Shown: in pieces, positions 28,473-37,614 of the stretch | Position numbering within the stretch: position 1 is the first letter of the stretch | Layout: the number at the start of each line of letters is the position of its first letter | Assembly: GCA_002721445.1 (NCBI GenBank) | Contig: PBKN01000010.1 | Span: 25,197-89,196, forward strand | Source: Chloroflexota bacterium | Lineage (GTDB): Bacteria; Chloroflexota; Dehalococcoidia; Lucifugimonadales; GCA-002723415 | DNA: 64,000 nucleotides | Reading direction: 5' to 3' | Notes under the pieces: model-generated | Told to the model about the DNA's origin: nothing | Database searches by the model: none | What the model saw: the letters and a program-made list of their open reading frames with translations, nothing else | Program-made: the position numbers and the translations under genes

Positions 28473-29915
28473 TCAATCATATGGATAATTTTTTATTCCT
28501 TTAGTATGGGATTCAAAACATAATGATAATCCTAAAAGGCTACTATCTTCAGCATATCTGCCAATCAATTGTACACCTATAGGCAACCCTTTGTTAGAAA
28601 AACCGAAGGGTAATGAAATAGCAGGAAATCCAGACAAATCAGCAGGAATTGTAGCCCCTATCGAATTACGTCCTTCTATTATTTCTCCATCAACATCTAA
28701 ATAGGGGGGATTAAAATTCAAATCATTTCCATTGTGATTAATAGGATCATGTTTATAAGCTACTGTAGGACTTACAGGGCAAAGTAAAATATCATACTCA
28801 GAAAATAATTTAGTAAAACAACCTCTTAATTCTTCTACTTTTTTCAGTGAATCAAGGTACTCATCTAAAGTTGGGGGTTTATTTAATAATCTTCTTTTCA
28901 TAACTGGGGATAATTTATTAAAATTTTCACCAATTATTGAATTCAAATAAAAGCCTCCCTCAACTGCATATATTTTGGAAGTGGCCACCTGGTGATCAAT
29001 ATCAACCCAATCTTCTAAAAAAACTCTTTCAACATTTGCACCCATATCTTTAAAAACTTCTGAAGCTCTACTTATATTTGACTTTACTTCTTGAGAAACT
29101 GGATTAAACGGACCATCGTAACAATAAGCAACTTTAATATTCTTAACATCCAGGTTTTTGTGCTCAAAATCAAATCTAGGCAGCTTTAATGAATAGTAAT
29201 CATTACCATCATTTCCAGACATAATTATTAAACCATTAATAATATCTCTTACAGACCTGGATAAAGGCCCAACATGCATAAATCTAAGTAAGGTATTAGG
29301 CCAATGACCAGTTAAAGGAACCCTTCCATGACTAGGTTTGAATCCTACAATTCCGCAAAAGGCTGCAGGCTGTCTAATTGAACCGCCTAGATCACTTCCA
29401 ATACCAAAAGGAGATAAACCTGCAGATATAGCTGAAGCCTCACCTCCACTAGATCCCCCTGGTGTTTTACCAATGCTCCAGGGATTTTCAGTTTTCCCAT
29501 ATAAAGAATTAGCTGTCTCCCACCATAAAGCAAATTCAGGCATATTTGTTTTACCAATTAATATTGCTCCTGAATCTTTCATCCTCTTAACTACCGTAGC
29601 ATCTTTATTAGGCCTATTACTTGAAAAAATCTTAGACCCTCTAGTAGTTAATATTCCTTGAGTATCAATACAGTCTTTAACTGTAAAAGGAACACCATGA
29701 AAAATTGCTAATTTGTCTTTGGTATATAAATCATTTTCAGCCTCTTTGGCTTTAATTCTAGAATCATCTGGAAATTGTATGATTGCATTTAAATCAGGAT
29801 TCAATTTTGAAATTCTTTTTTCTAGCAAATCAAATATTTCTACAGGTGAAATAACTTTCTTTTTTATTAATCTAGCCAAAGAAGTAGCATCTTGATAATA
29901 AATTTCATCTTTCAT
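28473..29915 (-). CDS. Amidase signature family hydrolase (copy 2)
   Basis: A 480-residue amidase. The signature residues are present: lysine in VPFTVKDCID, GGSSGGEASAISAGLSP, and GSDLGGSIRQPAAFCG. GAGG precedes its ATG at 29915. It leads a two-gene unit with the Asp-box protein. The sequence differs clearly from copy 1 at 15837-17258 outside the signature, so the two probably have different amide substrates. Confidence 0.9.
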   Translation of the reverse strand: MKDEIYYQDATSLARLIKKKVISPVEIFDLLEKRISKLNPDLNAIIQFPDDSRIKAKEAENDLYTKDKLAIFHGVPFTVKDCIDTQGILTTRGSKIFSSNRPNKDATVVKRMKDSGAILIGKTNMPEFALWWETANSLYGKTENPWSIGKTPGGSSGGEASAISAGLSPFGIGSDLGGSIRQPAAFCGIVGFKPSHGRVPLTGHWPNTLLRFMHVGPLSRSVRDIINGLIIMSGNDGNDYYSLKLPRFDFEHKNLDVKNIKVAYCYDGPFNPVSQEVKSNISRASEVFKDMGANVERVFLEDWVDIDHQVATSKIYAVEGGFYLNSIIGENFNKLSPVMKRRLLNKPPTLDEYLDSLKKVEELRGCFTKLFSEYDILLCPVSPTVAYKHDPINHNGNDLNFNPPYLDVDGEIIEGRNSIGATIPADLSGFPAISLPFGFSNKGLPIGVQLIGRYAEDSSLLGLSLCFESHTKGIKNYPYD

Positions 29916-30034
29916 AAATATAACCTCAGTAGATATTAATAGTATATTGATAAATAATATATTATGTGTAATATTAATTGAACAATAATAATCTAATCTA
30001 ATAATATTTATACTTTAAAAATAGGAGATATAAA

Positions 30035-30625
30035 ATGGTTAAAGCTGAAGAAATTATGGAAATATTTAATAAACATCGAGATGATGCCATAATATTCACT
30101 GCAGGAACAGCAGGTTATAAAACATGGCCAACTATTAGCAACAATCAGAGTAGAGATGCTGTAATTGGTGGAGCTATGGGTGCAGCTCCAGCACTTGCTC
30201 TTGGATTTGCTCTTTCACAACCTGACAAGAAAATCGTATTGTTTGATGCTGAAGGTTCTCTTTTAATGAACTTAGGAGTATTATCAACTATAGCTGAACA
30301 AAATCCAGGAAATTTTTACCATATCCTTTTAGATAATGAAACTTATGCAACTACTGGAGGGCAACCTGTTCCAAGTGGCAACAAAACTTCCTATGACGGC
30401 CTAGCAAAAAGCGCAGGATACAAATCTACTTATAATTTTACAGATCTCGAAGAATTTGCGATTAATATTGAATCGATATTAGAAGAAGAAGGTCCTACGT
30501 TTATATCTATGAAAATTGAACCAGATATTGAAAACCTTCCAATTGATTTAAGAACTCCTATAGGTTTAAGGCCTGCAAAACAAGTAATTAGTGAACTAAG
30601 AAAAGACCTGAATATTTCCGATTAA
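30035..30625 (+). CDS. ThDP-binding half-enzyme, sulfopyruvate decarboxylase beta-like (ComE-like)
   Basis: A 196-residue protein consisting only of a PP-type thiamine diphosphate-binding domain. It matches the beta subunit of sulfopyruvate / phosphonopyruvate decarboxylases: AMGAAPALALGFAL, DAEGSLLMNLGVLSTIA (71-87), LDNETYATTGGQP. The usual GDG of the cofactor motif is AEG (72-74), so the magnesium aspartate is replaced by glutamate. No alpha (PYR) subunit is seen in the window. AGGAG precedes the ATG. It leads a five-gene cluster; function is uncertain. Confidence 0.8.
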   Translation: MVKAEEIMEIFNKHRDDAIIFTAGTAGYKTWPTISNNQSRDAVIGGAMGAAPALALGFALSQPDKKIVLFDAEGSLLMNLGVLSTIAEQNPGNFYHILLDNETYATTGGQPVPSGNKTSYDGLAKSAGYKSTYNFTDLEEFAINIESILEEEGPTFISMKIEPDIENLPIDLRTPIGLRPAKQVISELRKDLNISD

Positions 30626-30670
30626 ATTAAATTAATTATATAACTAATATACTTTACGAAAGACTTAAAA

Positions 30671-32155
30671 TTGAGAGAAAGAATTCATGCTAATATAAGT
30701 CCAGAAGTTGTAGAATACATAGTAAATCCAAAATCTGGGCCAATAATGTTTAGAGATTTTAGATTGATGATGGAAATCAATAAAGCTCATGCAATAATGC
30801 TATGTGAAGAAAAAATTTTAACTGCAGGCATAACAAAAAAAATAATGAGCACTTTAAAAGAAATGGAAGAAGAAGGCCCAAACGATTTAACACCAGGAAT
30901 TGGTTCTGAAGACCTATACTCTGCTATTGAACAAAAATTGATCAACAAAATTGGAACTGATATTGGTGGAAGGCTACATACTGGGAGGAGCAGAAATGAC
31001 CTAGGATCAACTGTTACCCGTATAGCAATTAGAGAAAATTTCTTTAAAATTACTGAAGAATTATTTGATTTACTTAAAGTATTAATTCAATTTGCTGAAG
31101 ATAATAAAGATACTATAATGCCAGGATATACTCACCTTCAACCTGCACAACCAACTACTTTGGGGCACCATATATCTAGTATATGCTCTGCATTACAAAG
31201 AGATTCTGAAAGAATATTAGAATCATACAATAGAATAAACCTAAGCCCTTTAGGCGCATGTGCTTTCGCAGGAACTGGATTTCCTATTAATAGACAAAGA
31301 ACAGCTGAATTACTTGGATTTGATAATATAGTTGAAAGTACTTTGGACTCAGTTGCATCTCGCGATTATGTTAGTGAGTTGCTTTATAGTTTAACAATGA
31401 CAGCAATCACCTTAAGTAGACTTGCTCAAGACCTTTATTTATGGTATTCAGATGAATGGTCAATCATTGATATAGATGGAGATATTGCATTTAGTAGCAG
31501 TATAATGCCTCAAAAAAAGAACCCTGGCACAATAGAGCATATTAAAGCTAAATCTGGGCATATTTTAGGTTCTCTAATATCAAATCTTTCAGTTCAAAAA
31601 AATTTAAATTTTATGCATTGTAGAGATATGAGTGTAGAATCTGTAGAACCTATTTGGAATGCATTAAAAGAGACTACGGGAATTATAATACTAACTAAAG
31701 CAACAATAAAAAGAGTCAAAGTTAAAAAATCAGTTATGCTAGATAGAGTTTACAAAAACTTTTCTACCGCTACTGAACTTGCGGACATTTTAGTTAGAAA
31801 CCATAATATGCCTTTTAGAACAGCTCATTCAATAATAGGCAATGTTGTTGCAAAAACAATTTCCAAAGGACTCCGTGCAGATGATATTACAACTGAAATA
31901 ATTTCTGAATCCTCTGTAGAAATTACAGGTAGCCCAATTATGTTGTCCAATGAAGAACTAGAAACTGGACTAAATCCAATTTTAAATTTAGAAAACAAAT
32001 CTACTGCAGGCAGCCCTTCCTTTTCAGAAACTAAAAAATTAATAGATCTTAATAAAGAAAAATTAAAGACTCATGAATCAACCTTGAATTCCTGGAAAAA
32101 CAAGCAGGATATAGCTAAGTTAAACTTAGAGAAAACTGTTAATTCTTATATTTAA
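30671..32155 (+). CDS. Argininosuccinate lyase-like protein (fumarase/aspartase superfamily)
   Basis: A 494-residue lyase from TTG 30671. ASL features are strong: GGRLHTGRSRND, GYTHLQPAQPTTLGHH and SSSIMPQKKNP (catalytic serine loop). After this loop the sequence reads GTIEHIKAKSG, where true ArgH normally has DALELIRGKAG. It is also longer than the usual 455-470 residues. Such enzymes eliminate a nitrogen group to give fumarate. Grouping with a decarboxylase half-enzyme and an aminotransferase, and no arginine-pathway genes, suggests a different substrate from argininosuccinate; this is inference. Confidence 0.78.
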   Translation: MRERIHANISPEVVEYIVNPKSGPIMFRDFRLMMEINKAHAIMLCEEKILTAGITKKIMSTLKEMEEEGPNDLTPGIGSEDLYSAIEQKLINKIGTDIGGRLHTGRSRNDLGSTVTRIAIRENFFKITEELFDLLKVLIQFAEDNKDTIMPGYTHLQPAQPTTLGHHISSICSALQRDSERILESYNRINLSPLGACAFAGTGFPINRQRTAELLGFDNIVESTLDSVASRDYVSELLYSLTMTAITLSRLAQDLYLWYSDEWSIIDIDGDIAFSSSIMPQKKNPGTIEHIKAKSGHILGSLISNLSVQKNLNFMHCRDMSVESVEPIWNALKETTGIIILTKATIKRVKVKKSVMLDRVYKNFSTATELADILVRNHNMPFRTAHSIIGNVVAKTISKGLRADDITTEIISESSVEITGSPIMLSNEELETGLNPILNLENKSTAGSPSFSETKKLIDLNKEKLKTHESTLNSWKNKQDIAKLNLEKTVNSYI

Positions 32156-32169
32156 ATACTGGAGGCAAG

Positions 32170-33468
32170 ATGAGTGTAGAAAAAAGCAAAAAATTATTTG
32201 AACAATCAAAAAAGTCACTAGCAGGAGGAGTAAGCAGCGCTGCTAGAGCCAAAGGTCCATTTCCAATATTTTTTGAAAAAGGTAAAGGCCCTTATCTTTA
32301 TGACGTTGATGGAAATAAATATATTGATTATTATTTAGGATCTGGTCCAGACATATTTGGCCATGCTCCAGATTTTCTAAATGATGCAGTAATAAAAGAT
32401 ATGCAAAAAGGACAAGTATTTGGAGCCCAACATCCTTCAGAAATCACAATATCAGAAAAAATCCAATCAATTGTACCTTGTGCTGAATTAGTTAGATATG
32501 CAAGTTCTGGAACTGAAGCAGTCCAATTAGCAATAAGAGTAGCAAGAGCTTATACAAAAAAAAATAAAATAATTAAATTTGAAGGACACTATCATGGATG
32601 GATGGATAGTATTGGATACATACCAAACCCATCTCTAAATCAACCCGGAGGAGATGAATCTCCTCCAGCTGTACCAATATCTGAAGGAATAGCTAAAGGA
32701 ACTGAAGAAGAGATAATATTACTACCTTGGAATAATATTGAAATTTTAAAAGAATGTATTAAAAAAAATGCAGACAACATAGGTGTAATAATAACCGAAG
32801 CCATTTTATGTAATACAAATACAATTATGCCTAAACCTGGTTACTTAGAAGAAATGCGTGAACTATGTAATGATAATAATATAGTATTAATATTTGACGA
32901 AGTAATTACAGGTTTCAGAGTAGCTTTAGGTGGCGCACAAGAATTATTAGGAGTAACTCCTGATTTAGCAACATTCGCTAAAGCGATGGCAGGTGGATAC
33001 CCAATATCTATGGTAGCAGGTAAAAAAGAAATAATGTCATTAATTGGTGATGGATCAGTTTTTCATGGAGGAACTCTAAATAGCAATGTTATGTCAGTTT
33101 CTGCAACAGAAGCTGCTTTAAATAAATTAAGTGCTAATGATGGAGCTGTATATAAACATATATATGAATTAAGTAACGAATTAATGGAAGGATTTAGAAA
33201 GATTTCTATAAAATATGAAGTACCTATGATTATACAAGGTCCAGGTCCCACATTCAGTGTTTCATTTACAGATGCTGAAGAAATTACAGATTATAGATCA
33301 CATATACAAAATATTGATTCTAGTAAATATAAAAAATATTGTGAGAAAATGCTTGAAAATGGAGTCCATATATGGCCAGATGGAAGATACTATGTTTCAA
33401 GTGAGCATACAAAAGAAGATATTTTAAAAACACTTGAAGCTGCAGATAAAGTAATAGGGTCATTATAA
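32170..33468 (+). CDS. Class III aminotransferase, glutamate-1-semialdehyde aminomutase-like (copy 1)
   Basis: A 432-residue fold-type I PLP enzyme. SSGTEAVQLAIRVARAYT, FEGHYHGW, FDEVITGFRVALGG (PLP aspartate) and FAKAMAGGYPIS with the Schiff-base lysine are those of glutamate-1-semialdehyde aminomutase relatives. HemL makes 5-aminolevulinate, but many such paralogues are aminotransferases or aminomutases of other substrates. It starts 14 bp after the lyase with GGAGGC as ribosome site and is followed 10 bp later by a DUF971 gene. Placement in the cluster argues against heme synthesis. Another copy lies at 42985-44328. Confidence 0.87.
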   Translation: MSVEKSKKLFEQSKKSLAGGVSSAARAKGPFPIFFEKGKGPYLYDVDGNKYIDYYLGSGPDIFGHAPDFLNDAVIKDMQKGQVFGAQHPSEITISEKIQSIVPCAELVRYASSGTEAVQLAIRVARAYTKKNKIIKFEGHYHGWMDSIGYIPNPSLNQPGGDESPPAVPISEGIAKGTEEEIILLPWNNIEILKECIKKNADNIGVIITEAILCNTNTIMPKPGYLEEMRELCNDNNIVLIFDEVITGFRVALGGAQELLGVTPDLATFAKAMAGGYPISMVAGKKEIMSLIGDGSVFHGGTLNSNVMSVSATEAALNKLSANDGAVYKHIYELSNELMEGFRKISIKYEVPMIIQGPGPTFSVSFTDAEEITDYRSHIQNIDSSKYKKYCEKMLENGVHIWPDGRYYVSSEHTKEDILKTLEAADKVIGSL

Positions 33469-33478
33469 ATTATTTAAT

Positions 33479-33793
33479 ATGAATTCCAATCACATCCCAG
33501 ATATCCAAATAAAAGAAAAATCTATTGAAATAAATTGGCCTGACGGACATAAAAGTTCCTATAATCCAAAATATTTGAGAATACATTGCGGTTGCGCAGA
33601 GTGTGTTGAGGAATGGAGTAATCGTAAATTACTAGACCCCGTTACAGTTTCTGAAAATATTCAAGCTGTCGACTACTTGATAGTAGGAAGGTATGCTGTA
33701 CAATTTTTGTGGAGCGATGAACACTACACAGGAATATATCCCTTTGAAACAATTAGAAAATTATGTAAATGTAATGAATGTTCCACTAAATAA
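33479..33793 (+). CDS. DUF971 / GBBH-like N-terminal domain protein
   Basis: A 104-residue protein of the DUF971 family, the small domain found at the N-terminus of gamma-butyrobetaine hydroxylase and as single proteins. IHCGCAECVEEW and LCKCNECS provide clustered cysteines, and SIEINWPDGHKSSYNPKYLR and YFAVQF-like strands are typical. Single-domain forms often accompany Fe-S or Mrp-type genes, and a metal-binding role is likely. It is the fourth gene of the 30.0-34.1 kb cluster. Confidence 0.85.
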   Translation: MNSNHIPDIQIKEKSIEINWPDGHKSSYNPKYLRIHCGCAECVEEWSNRKLLDPVTVSENIQAVDYLIVGRYAVQFLWSDEHYTGIYPFETIRKLCKCNECSTK

Positions 33794-33814
33794 TATACAA
33801 TTCAAGTATTTAAT

Positions 33815-34123
33815 ATGAATAATTTAGAATTTAGCAATCTAATACATGGAATCATTCAAACTAAATTCCCAAAATTAGAAAATAGATTAGAAATCATTAT
33901 TGAATCAAGAGCAAATAATGATCAAATATATGGATCAGGTATTAAAAATTCCGATGAACTTATTTGCCTAATTGAAACAATACCTACAATAAATGAAAAT
34001 ATAATAAATGCACCTCCAGATGGAAGATTAATCTTTTTTCAAGATACTATAGAAAAATACTATGTTACCAGAAACGAAATTCAAGAAGCTATTACAAATG
34101 AAATAAATGAATATTTAAATTAG
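33815..34123 (+). CDS. Hypothetical acidic protein, last gene of the ThDP/lyase/aminotransferase cluster
   Basis: A 102-residue protein starting 21 bp after the DUF971 gene. It is acidic, with no membrane segment or cysteine pair and no recognised motif. The C-terminal half has a helical pattern (DTIEKYYVTRNEIQEAITNEINEYL). It ends 4 bp before the convergent herA stop. Codon use and AT content match its neighbours. A weak ribosome site keeps certainty moderate. Confidence 0.55.
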   Translation: MNNLEFSNLIHGIIQTKFPKLENRLEIIIESRANNDQIYGSGIKNSDELICLIETIPTINENIINAPPDGRLIFFQDTIEKYYVTRNEIQEAITNEINEYLN

Positions 34124-34127
34124 CTAT

Positions 34128-35780
34128 TTATAATTTTTTACCAAACAAATCTTCATTATCTTCATCAAAATTAAATTTAGTATCCTCTATTTGAAAATCC
34201 CCATATGAAGTAGCAGTCCCATAATCTCTAACTTTAATAACCATTGGCATTGGAACAGAATGACCAAAAATCAATGCTTGTTGTTTTGACTCTAACCTAG
34301 ATAAAACAGACCTCAATTTCCTGTTACCAGATACACCCGTAAGGACTGAATCTAAATCTTTTTCATTATCTAATAAGCATGTAATTTTGGTGCCTAATTG
34401 ACTCATAATTTCATCATCAATTCCGCTTGGACGCTGATCAACCACTAATAATGTAACATTATGCTTGCGCATTTCTCTAGCTATAGTACCAAATATAGTT
34501 TGAGATGCTATATCAGGACTAAGAAATTTATGAGCTTCTTCTATAGTAATCACCAATGGAGTTGGCTGCTGAGTTGGATCTCCTAATGCTTTTTCAGCAA
34601 AAACAGCATATCGAGCATAAATTCTTCTAGTTAAAAGGTTAGCTACAAGCATATAAGCAGCTAAATCAGATCCATATCTGCCAAACTCTAAAATCACATG
34701 CATACCTCTATCTAGATAACTTAAAATTTGTGTTACAGAATCATTTCCTCCTGATTCATCTATGAAATCAAATCTCTTAAAACGACTCAATCTATTCTTC
34801 AATGAACTCAAAGCAGCTTGATTTATATTTAAATTTCTTGCAAGGTCAATAAATTCCTCTCCTCCAGACAAAGCTAAAAATTCTTTAAACCAATTGTTTG
34901 GACCAAAATACCGTTCTAAAGAATATGCGGCATCAGCTGCAACTTCAGATAAGTTTAGTGTTTCTTTAAGCACAGATATATCTCCAGGTTCAATATCTTC
35001 ATACCCAATTCTAACCACGTAGTCTGGATTTACTCCTCTCCTTCTTGAACTTTCCTCATCCAATGAAAATATGGCAACTTTTGAAGAAAATATCTGCTTT
35101 AATCCTTTTACTTCTTTAGAATCTTCACTAAAACCTTTCCAACCGTATTCACTCTGCATATCAAATACAAGTTGGCTAGCAACGCCTCTTTGAATAATGC
35201 CAAGAAGTAATAATCTTGTCAAAAAAGTTTTCCCAGTACCGCTTTTCCCAAAAACTCCATTACTTCTTTTAATTAATTCTTCAATGTTTAAACATAATTT
35301 AGCAGTATCCATATCCAATGGATTTCCAAGCCAAAAATTAGTATCACTCTCTAATCCAAATACAGTTTCAACATCTTCATCAGAAGCAAGTGAGACTTTC
35401 GAAAAATGAGGAGGAATTGTTTTAGCAGGCTGTGGACCATAAATTGAGTCTAAATCATCTTGAGATAAAATAAGCATAGGCTCTACTTGAATAATGCCAT
35501 ATGCAGTTGACCCACTTATTACATTAGCAATAAAAGGATTTGAAATTTCAGGAGGGTTGACTCTAAGTGTTTGGTCCGTAGCTCCTAATTCTATATCAGT
35601 AACAACTCCAAAAAACTTCAAATTTTCCGCTTCAATAGATACGTACCGCCCAACTTTAATTTCTGAGACTGACCTTTCAGGTTTTAACTTTACCTCTACT
35701 CCATTTGTCAATGAGCCTGAAACTACCATTCCGAGGACATCTACATCTTTAGATATGAAATTATTTATTTCTGAATTCAT
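34128..35780 (-). CDS. herA: HerA-type FtsK/HerA superfamily ATPase
   Basis: A 550-residue HerA translocase. An N-terminal HAS-barrel domain (about 1-110, GMVVSGSLTNGVEVKL...) is followed by the DUF87 motor. Walker A is GKSGTGKT at 178-185, Walker B is PLVITIEEAHKFL, and LLVVDQRPSGID is the sensor-like segment typical of HerA. HerA forms hexamers that pump DNA and drive NurA in end resection, best known in archaea and also present in some bacteria. It overlaps the HAS-like gene upstream by ATGA. Last gene of the nurA-HAS-herA operon. Confidence 0.92.
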   Translation of the reverse strand: MNSEINNFISKDVDVLGMVVSGSLTNGVEVKLKPERSVSEIKVGRYVSIEAENLKFFGVVTDIELGATDQTLRVNPPEISNPFIANVISGSTAYGIIQVEPMLILSQDDLDSIYGPQPAKTIPPHFSKVSLASDEDVETVFGLESDTNFWLGNPLDMDTAKLCLNIEELIKRSNGVFGKSGTGKTFLTRLLLLGIIQRGVASQLVFDMQSEYGWKGFSEDSKEVKGLKQIFSSKVAIFSLDEESSRRRGVNPDYVVRIGYEDIEPGDISVLKETLNLSEVAADAAYSLERYFGPNNWFKEFLALSGGEEFIDLARNLNINQAALSSLKNRLSRFKRFDFIDESGGNDSVTQILSYLDRGMHVILEFGRYGSDLAAYMLVANLLTRRIYARYAVFAEKALGDPTQQPTPLVITIEEAHKFLSPDIASQTIFGTIAREMRKHNVTLLVVDQRPSGIDDEIMSQLGTKITCLLDNEKDLDSVLTGVSGNRKLRSVLSRLESKQQALIFGHSVPMPMVIKVRDYGTATSYGDFQIEDTKFNFDEDNEDLFGKKL

Positions 35781-36367
35781 TTAGAAATCCTCTTTAACAA
35801 ATTATTTAAACGAATTAATTGACCGCTTAGATTAAAAGCTAATTCTTTACCTGCATAAATTAAAAATCTAGATTTATCATCATGGCTTTTACTTGATTTT
35901 ATTAAAAAAGATGAAATAACATCATCAATAGAATTTAAAATTGGGGATTCTAATAATAACGGTAAAAAATCTAAAGTAGATGAGAACTCTCTTAATTCTT
36001 CCTCTGAACATTCAATAACAAATGAATGGATTCTTGGAGGAAGTGAAACTGGCGATTGAAGAATACCTTCAGTACTTTTATATCCGACTAAAATACAATT
36101 AACTTCAGTAATCAATAACCTATTTAATTGAGGATTACTTAAATACACACCTTCTTCTTTATTTTCATCTCTACCTCTAGGGACTGGCCTTCTAGCCGGA
36201 TCCATACTTTTATTCGAGACATCATAAACTATACCAAATAGTTGAGGATCAGTACCGCACTTTACTAAAGTACCTATGTTTGGAGATTTATATAAATCAT
36301 AGCACTGTACTGTAAATTGAAGAGAAGAAGATTCTACTACTTCACCTATCCTATTATCTTGGTTCAT
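35777..36367 (-). CDS. HAS-barrel-like protein of the HerA/NurA operon
   Basis: A 196-residue protein from ATG 36367, which overlaps the nurA stop by ATGA with GAGG just upstream; a GTG two codons earlier (36373) is less likely. The N-terminal 100 residues (IGEVVESSSLQFTVQCYD, GTLVKCGTDPQLFGIVYDV) look like the HAS-barrel that precedes HerA and F1-ATPase motors. The rest is helical (SPILNSIDDVISSFLIKS). It probably binds HerA or the HerA-NurA complex. No enzyme motif is visible. Confidence 0.75.
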   Translation of the reverse strand: MNQDNRIGEVVESSSLQFTVQCYDLYKSPNIGTLVKCGTDPQLFGIVYDVSNKSMDPARRPVPRGRDENKEEGVYLSNPQLNRLLITEVNCILVGYKSTEGILQSPVSLPPRIHSFVIECSEEELREFSSTLDFLPLLLESPILNSIDDVISSFLIKSSKSHDDKSRFLIYAGKELAFNLSGQLIRLNNLLKRISK

Positions 36368-37578
36368 ACCCACCTCAAACGTTTAGAAAGATTCTTCTCA
36401 GAAGTGTATGTAGACATACCATGCTCATCGAGTGCTGCTTCAACCATCTGAGCAAAATGATTTCTGTCTGAAGAAGTTACAACCGCTTGTTCATGAGCCT
36501 CGATCAATGAAACAGGATATCCATGGCCAAGCTTACACTGGTTTAATATTAGAGTATGGGTTAATCTTAATAAATCTTCTCGTTCTACAACCCATTTAGG
36601 AATTTCAACACGTGCAATTTCTTCACCAGTATTTAAATAAAAATAATGTATTTTATTATCTAAATAATAATCATTTACCAAGTCAATATCAATTTGAAAT
36701 GTTCCAGAACGCTCTCCTGTATTTAAATATTTGGAAAAAACTTCTCTATCAATAATCTCATTTGATACCTCATCGCAGCTTCTATCTCCAGGAGCAATTT
36801 TACTACAATTTAAATCACAATGTATCTCAGAAAATGAACAATTTGAAACGCGCAAAGAATTAACTACTTCAGAACTTTTAGGTAGACTTATATAACTAGC
36901 TAGAAGTAATTTCTTTTGCCTTGATATTTCATACAGTTCATCTAAACATTCAGCAAAACCATTTTGTACTAATTCTCTTTTTACAAATTCAGGGTGAGTC
37001 TGACCAATTAAATCTAACATAATAAGAGAACCATCCATAAGAGCCAAAATAGGTATACCGCTATTAATTTCTTTTACTAAATTAGTAAGTGACTTTAATT
37101 CCTCTAACATTCGTTTAGCAGATAATATTGCACCGCGTACTAATACTGATTTGTTTTTATTTTCTCTATCAGTAATAATAAGATCATCATATTCTGCATA
37201 AAGTTTAGGAATACTATTCAATGTTGCAAAAGAATTATTTCCATATTTTAAAATACACGAGCCAATATTAATTAAATAACAATTTGCAGGTATATGCCTA
37301 TCAACATCAATGTGCGATCCATCTGTAGCAATAACATAATAATCTTTTGGGAAATCACTTGAATTAAATTTATCAAAAGATCCTGATGATATCTTGGGTA
37401 TATTCCAATTAAACATTCCAAGACTATTTTCAATTCTAGATTCATGATGTTTAAAGTCAAAAGAATCTATTTTGTCTAATGCTTTAGCTATCTTATTAAT
37501 ATGGGTTTGTCTATGATTTTTAATATTTTCACTCATATGGTCTATTTGCAAAGCTGTATGAGTCAAATCTAAAGACAT
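36364..37578 (-). CDS. nurA: NurA-domain nuclease
   Basis: A 404-residue NurA nuclease, the RNase H-like partner of HerA that resects DNA ends. ATDGSHIDVD (84-93) and ALMDGSLIML carry the acidic metal ligands, and the C-terminal GYPVSLIEAHEQAVV segment supplies the conserved basic/acidic residues of the family. An N-terminal helical region of about 60 residues precedes the domain. AAAGG lies before its ATG. It is the first gene of the three-gene operon, all joined by stop-start overlaps. Confidence 0.88.
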   Translation of the reverse strand: MSLDLTHTALQIDHMSENIKNHRQTHINKIAKALDKIDSFDFKHHESRIENSLGMFNWNIPKISSGSFDKFNSSDFPKDYYVIATDGSHIDVDRHIPANCYLINIGSCILKYGNNSFATLNSIPKLYAEYDDLIITDRENKNKSVLVRGAILSAKRMLEELKSLTNLVKEINSGIPILALMDGSLIMLDLIGQTHPEFVKRELVQNGFAECLDELYEISRQKKLLLASYISLPKSSEVVNSLRVSNCSFSEIHCDLNCSKIAPGDRSCDEVSNEIIDREVFSKYLNTGERSGTFQIDIDLVNDYYLDNKIHYFYLNTGEEIARVEIPKWVVEREDLLRLTHTLILNQCKLGHGYPVSLIEAHEQAVVTSSDRNHFAQMVEAALDEHGMSTYTSEKNLSKRLRWV

Positions 37579-37614
37579 AATTTAACCTTTCAATTAAATA
37601 TTATACTCAAATCT

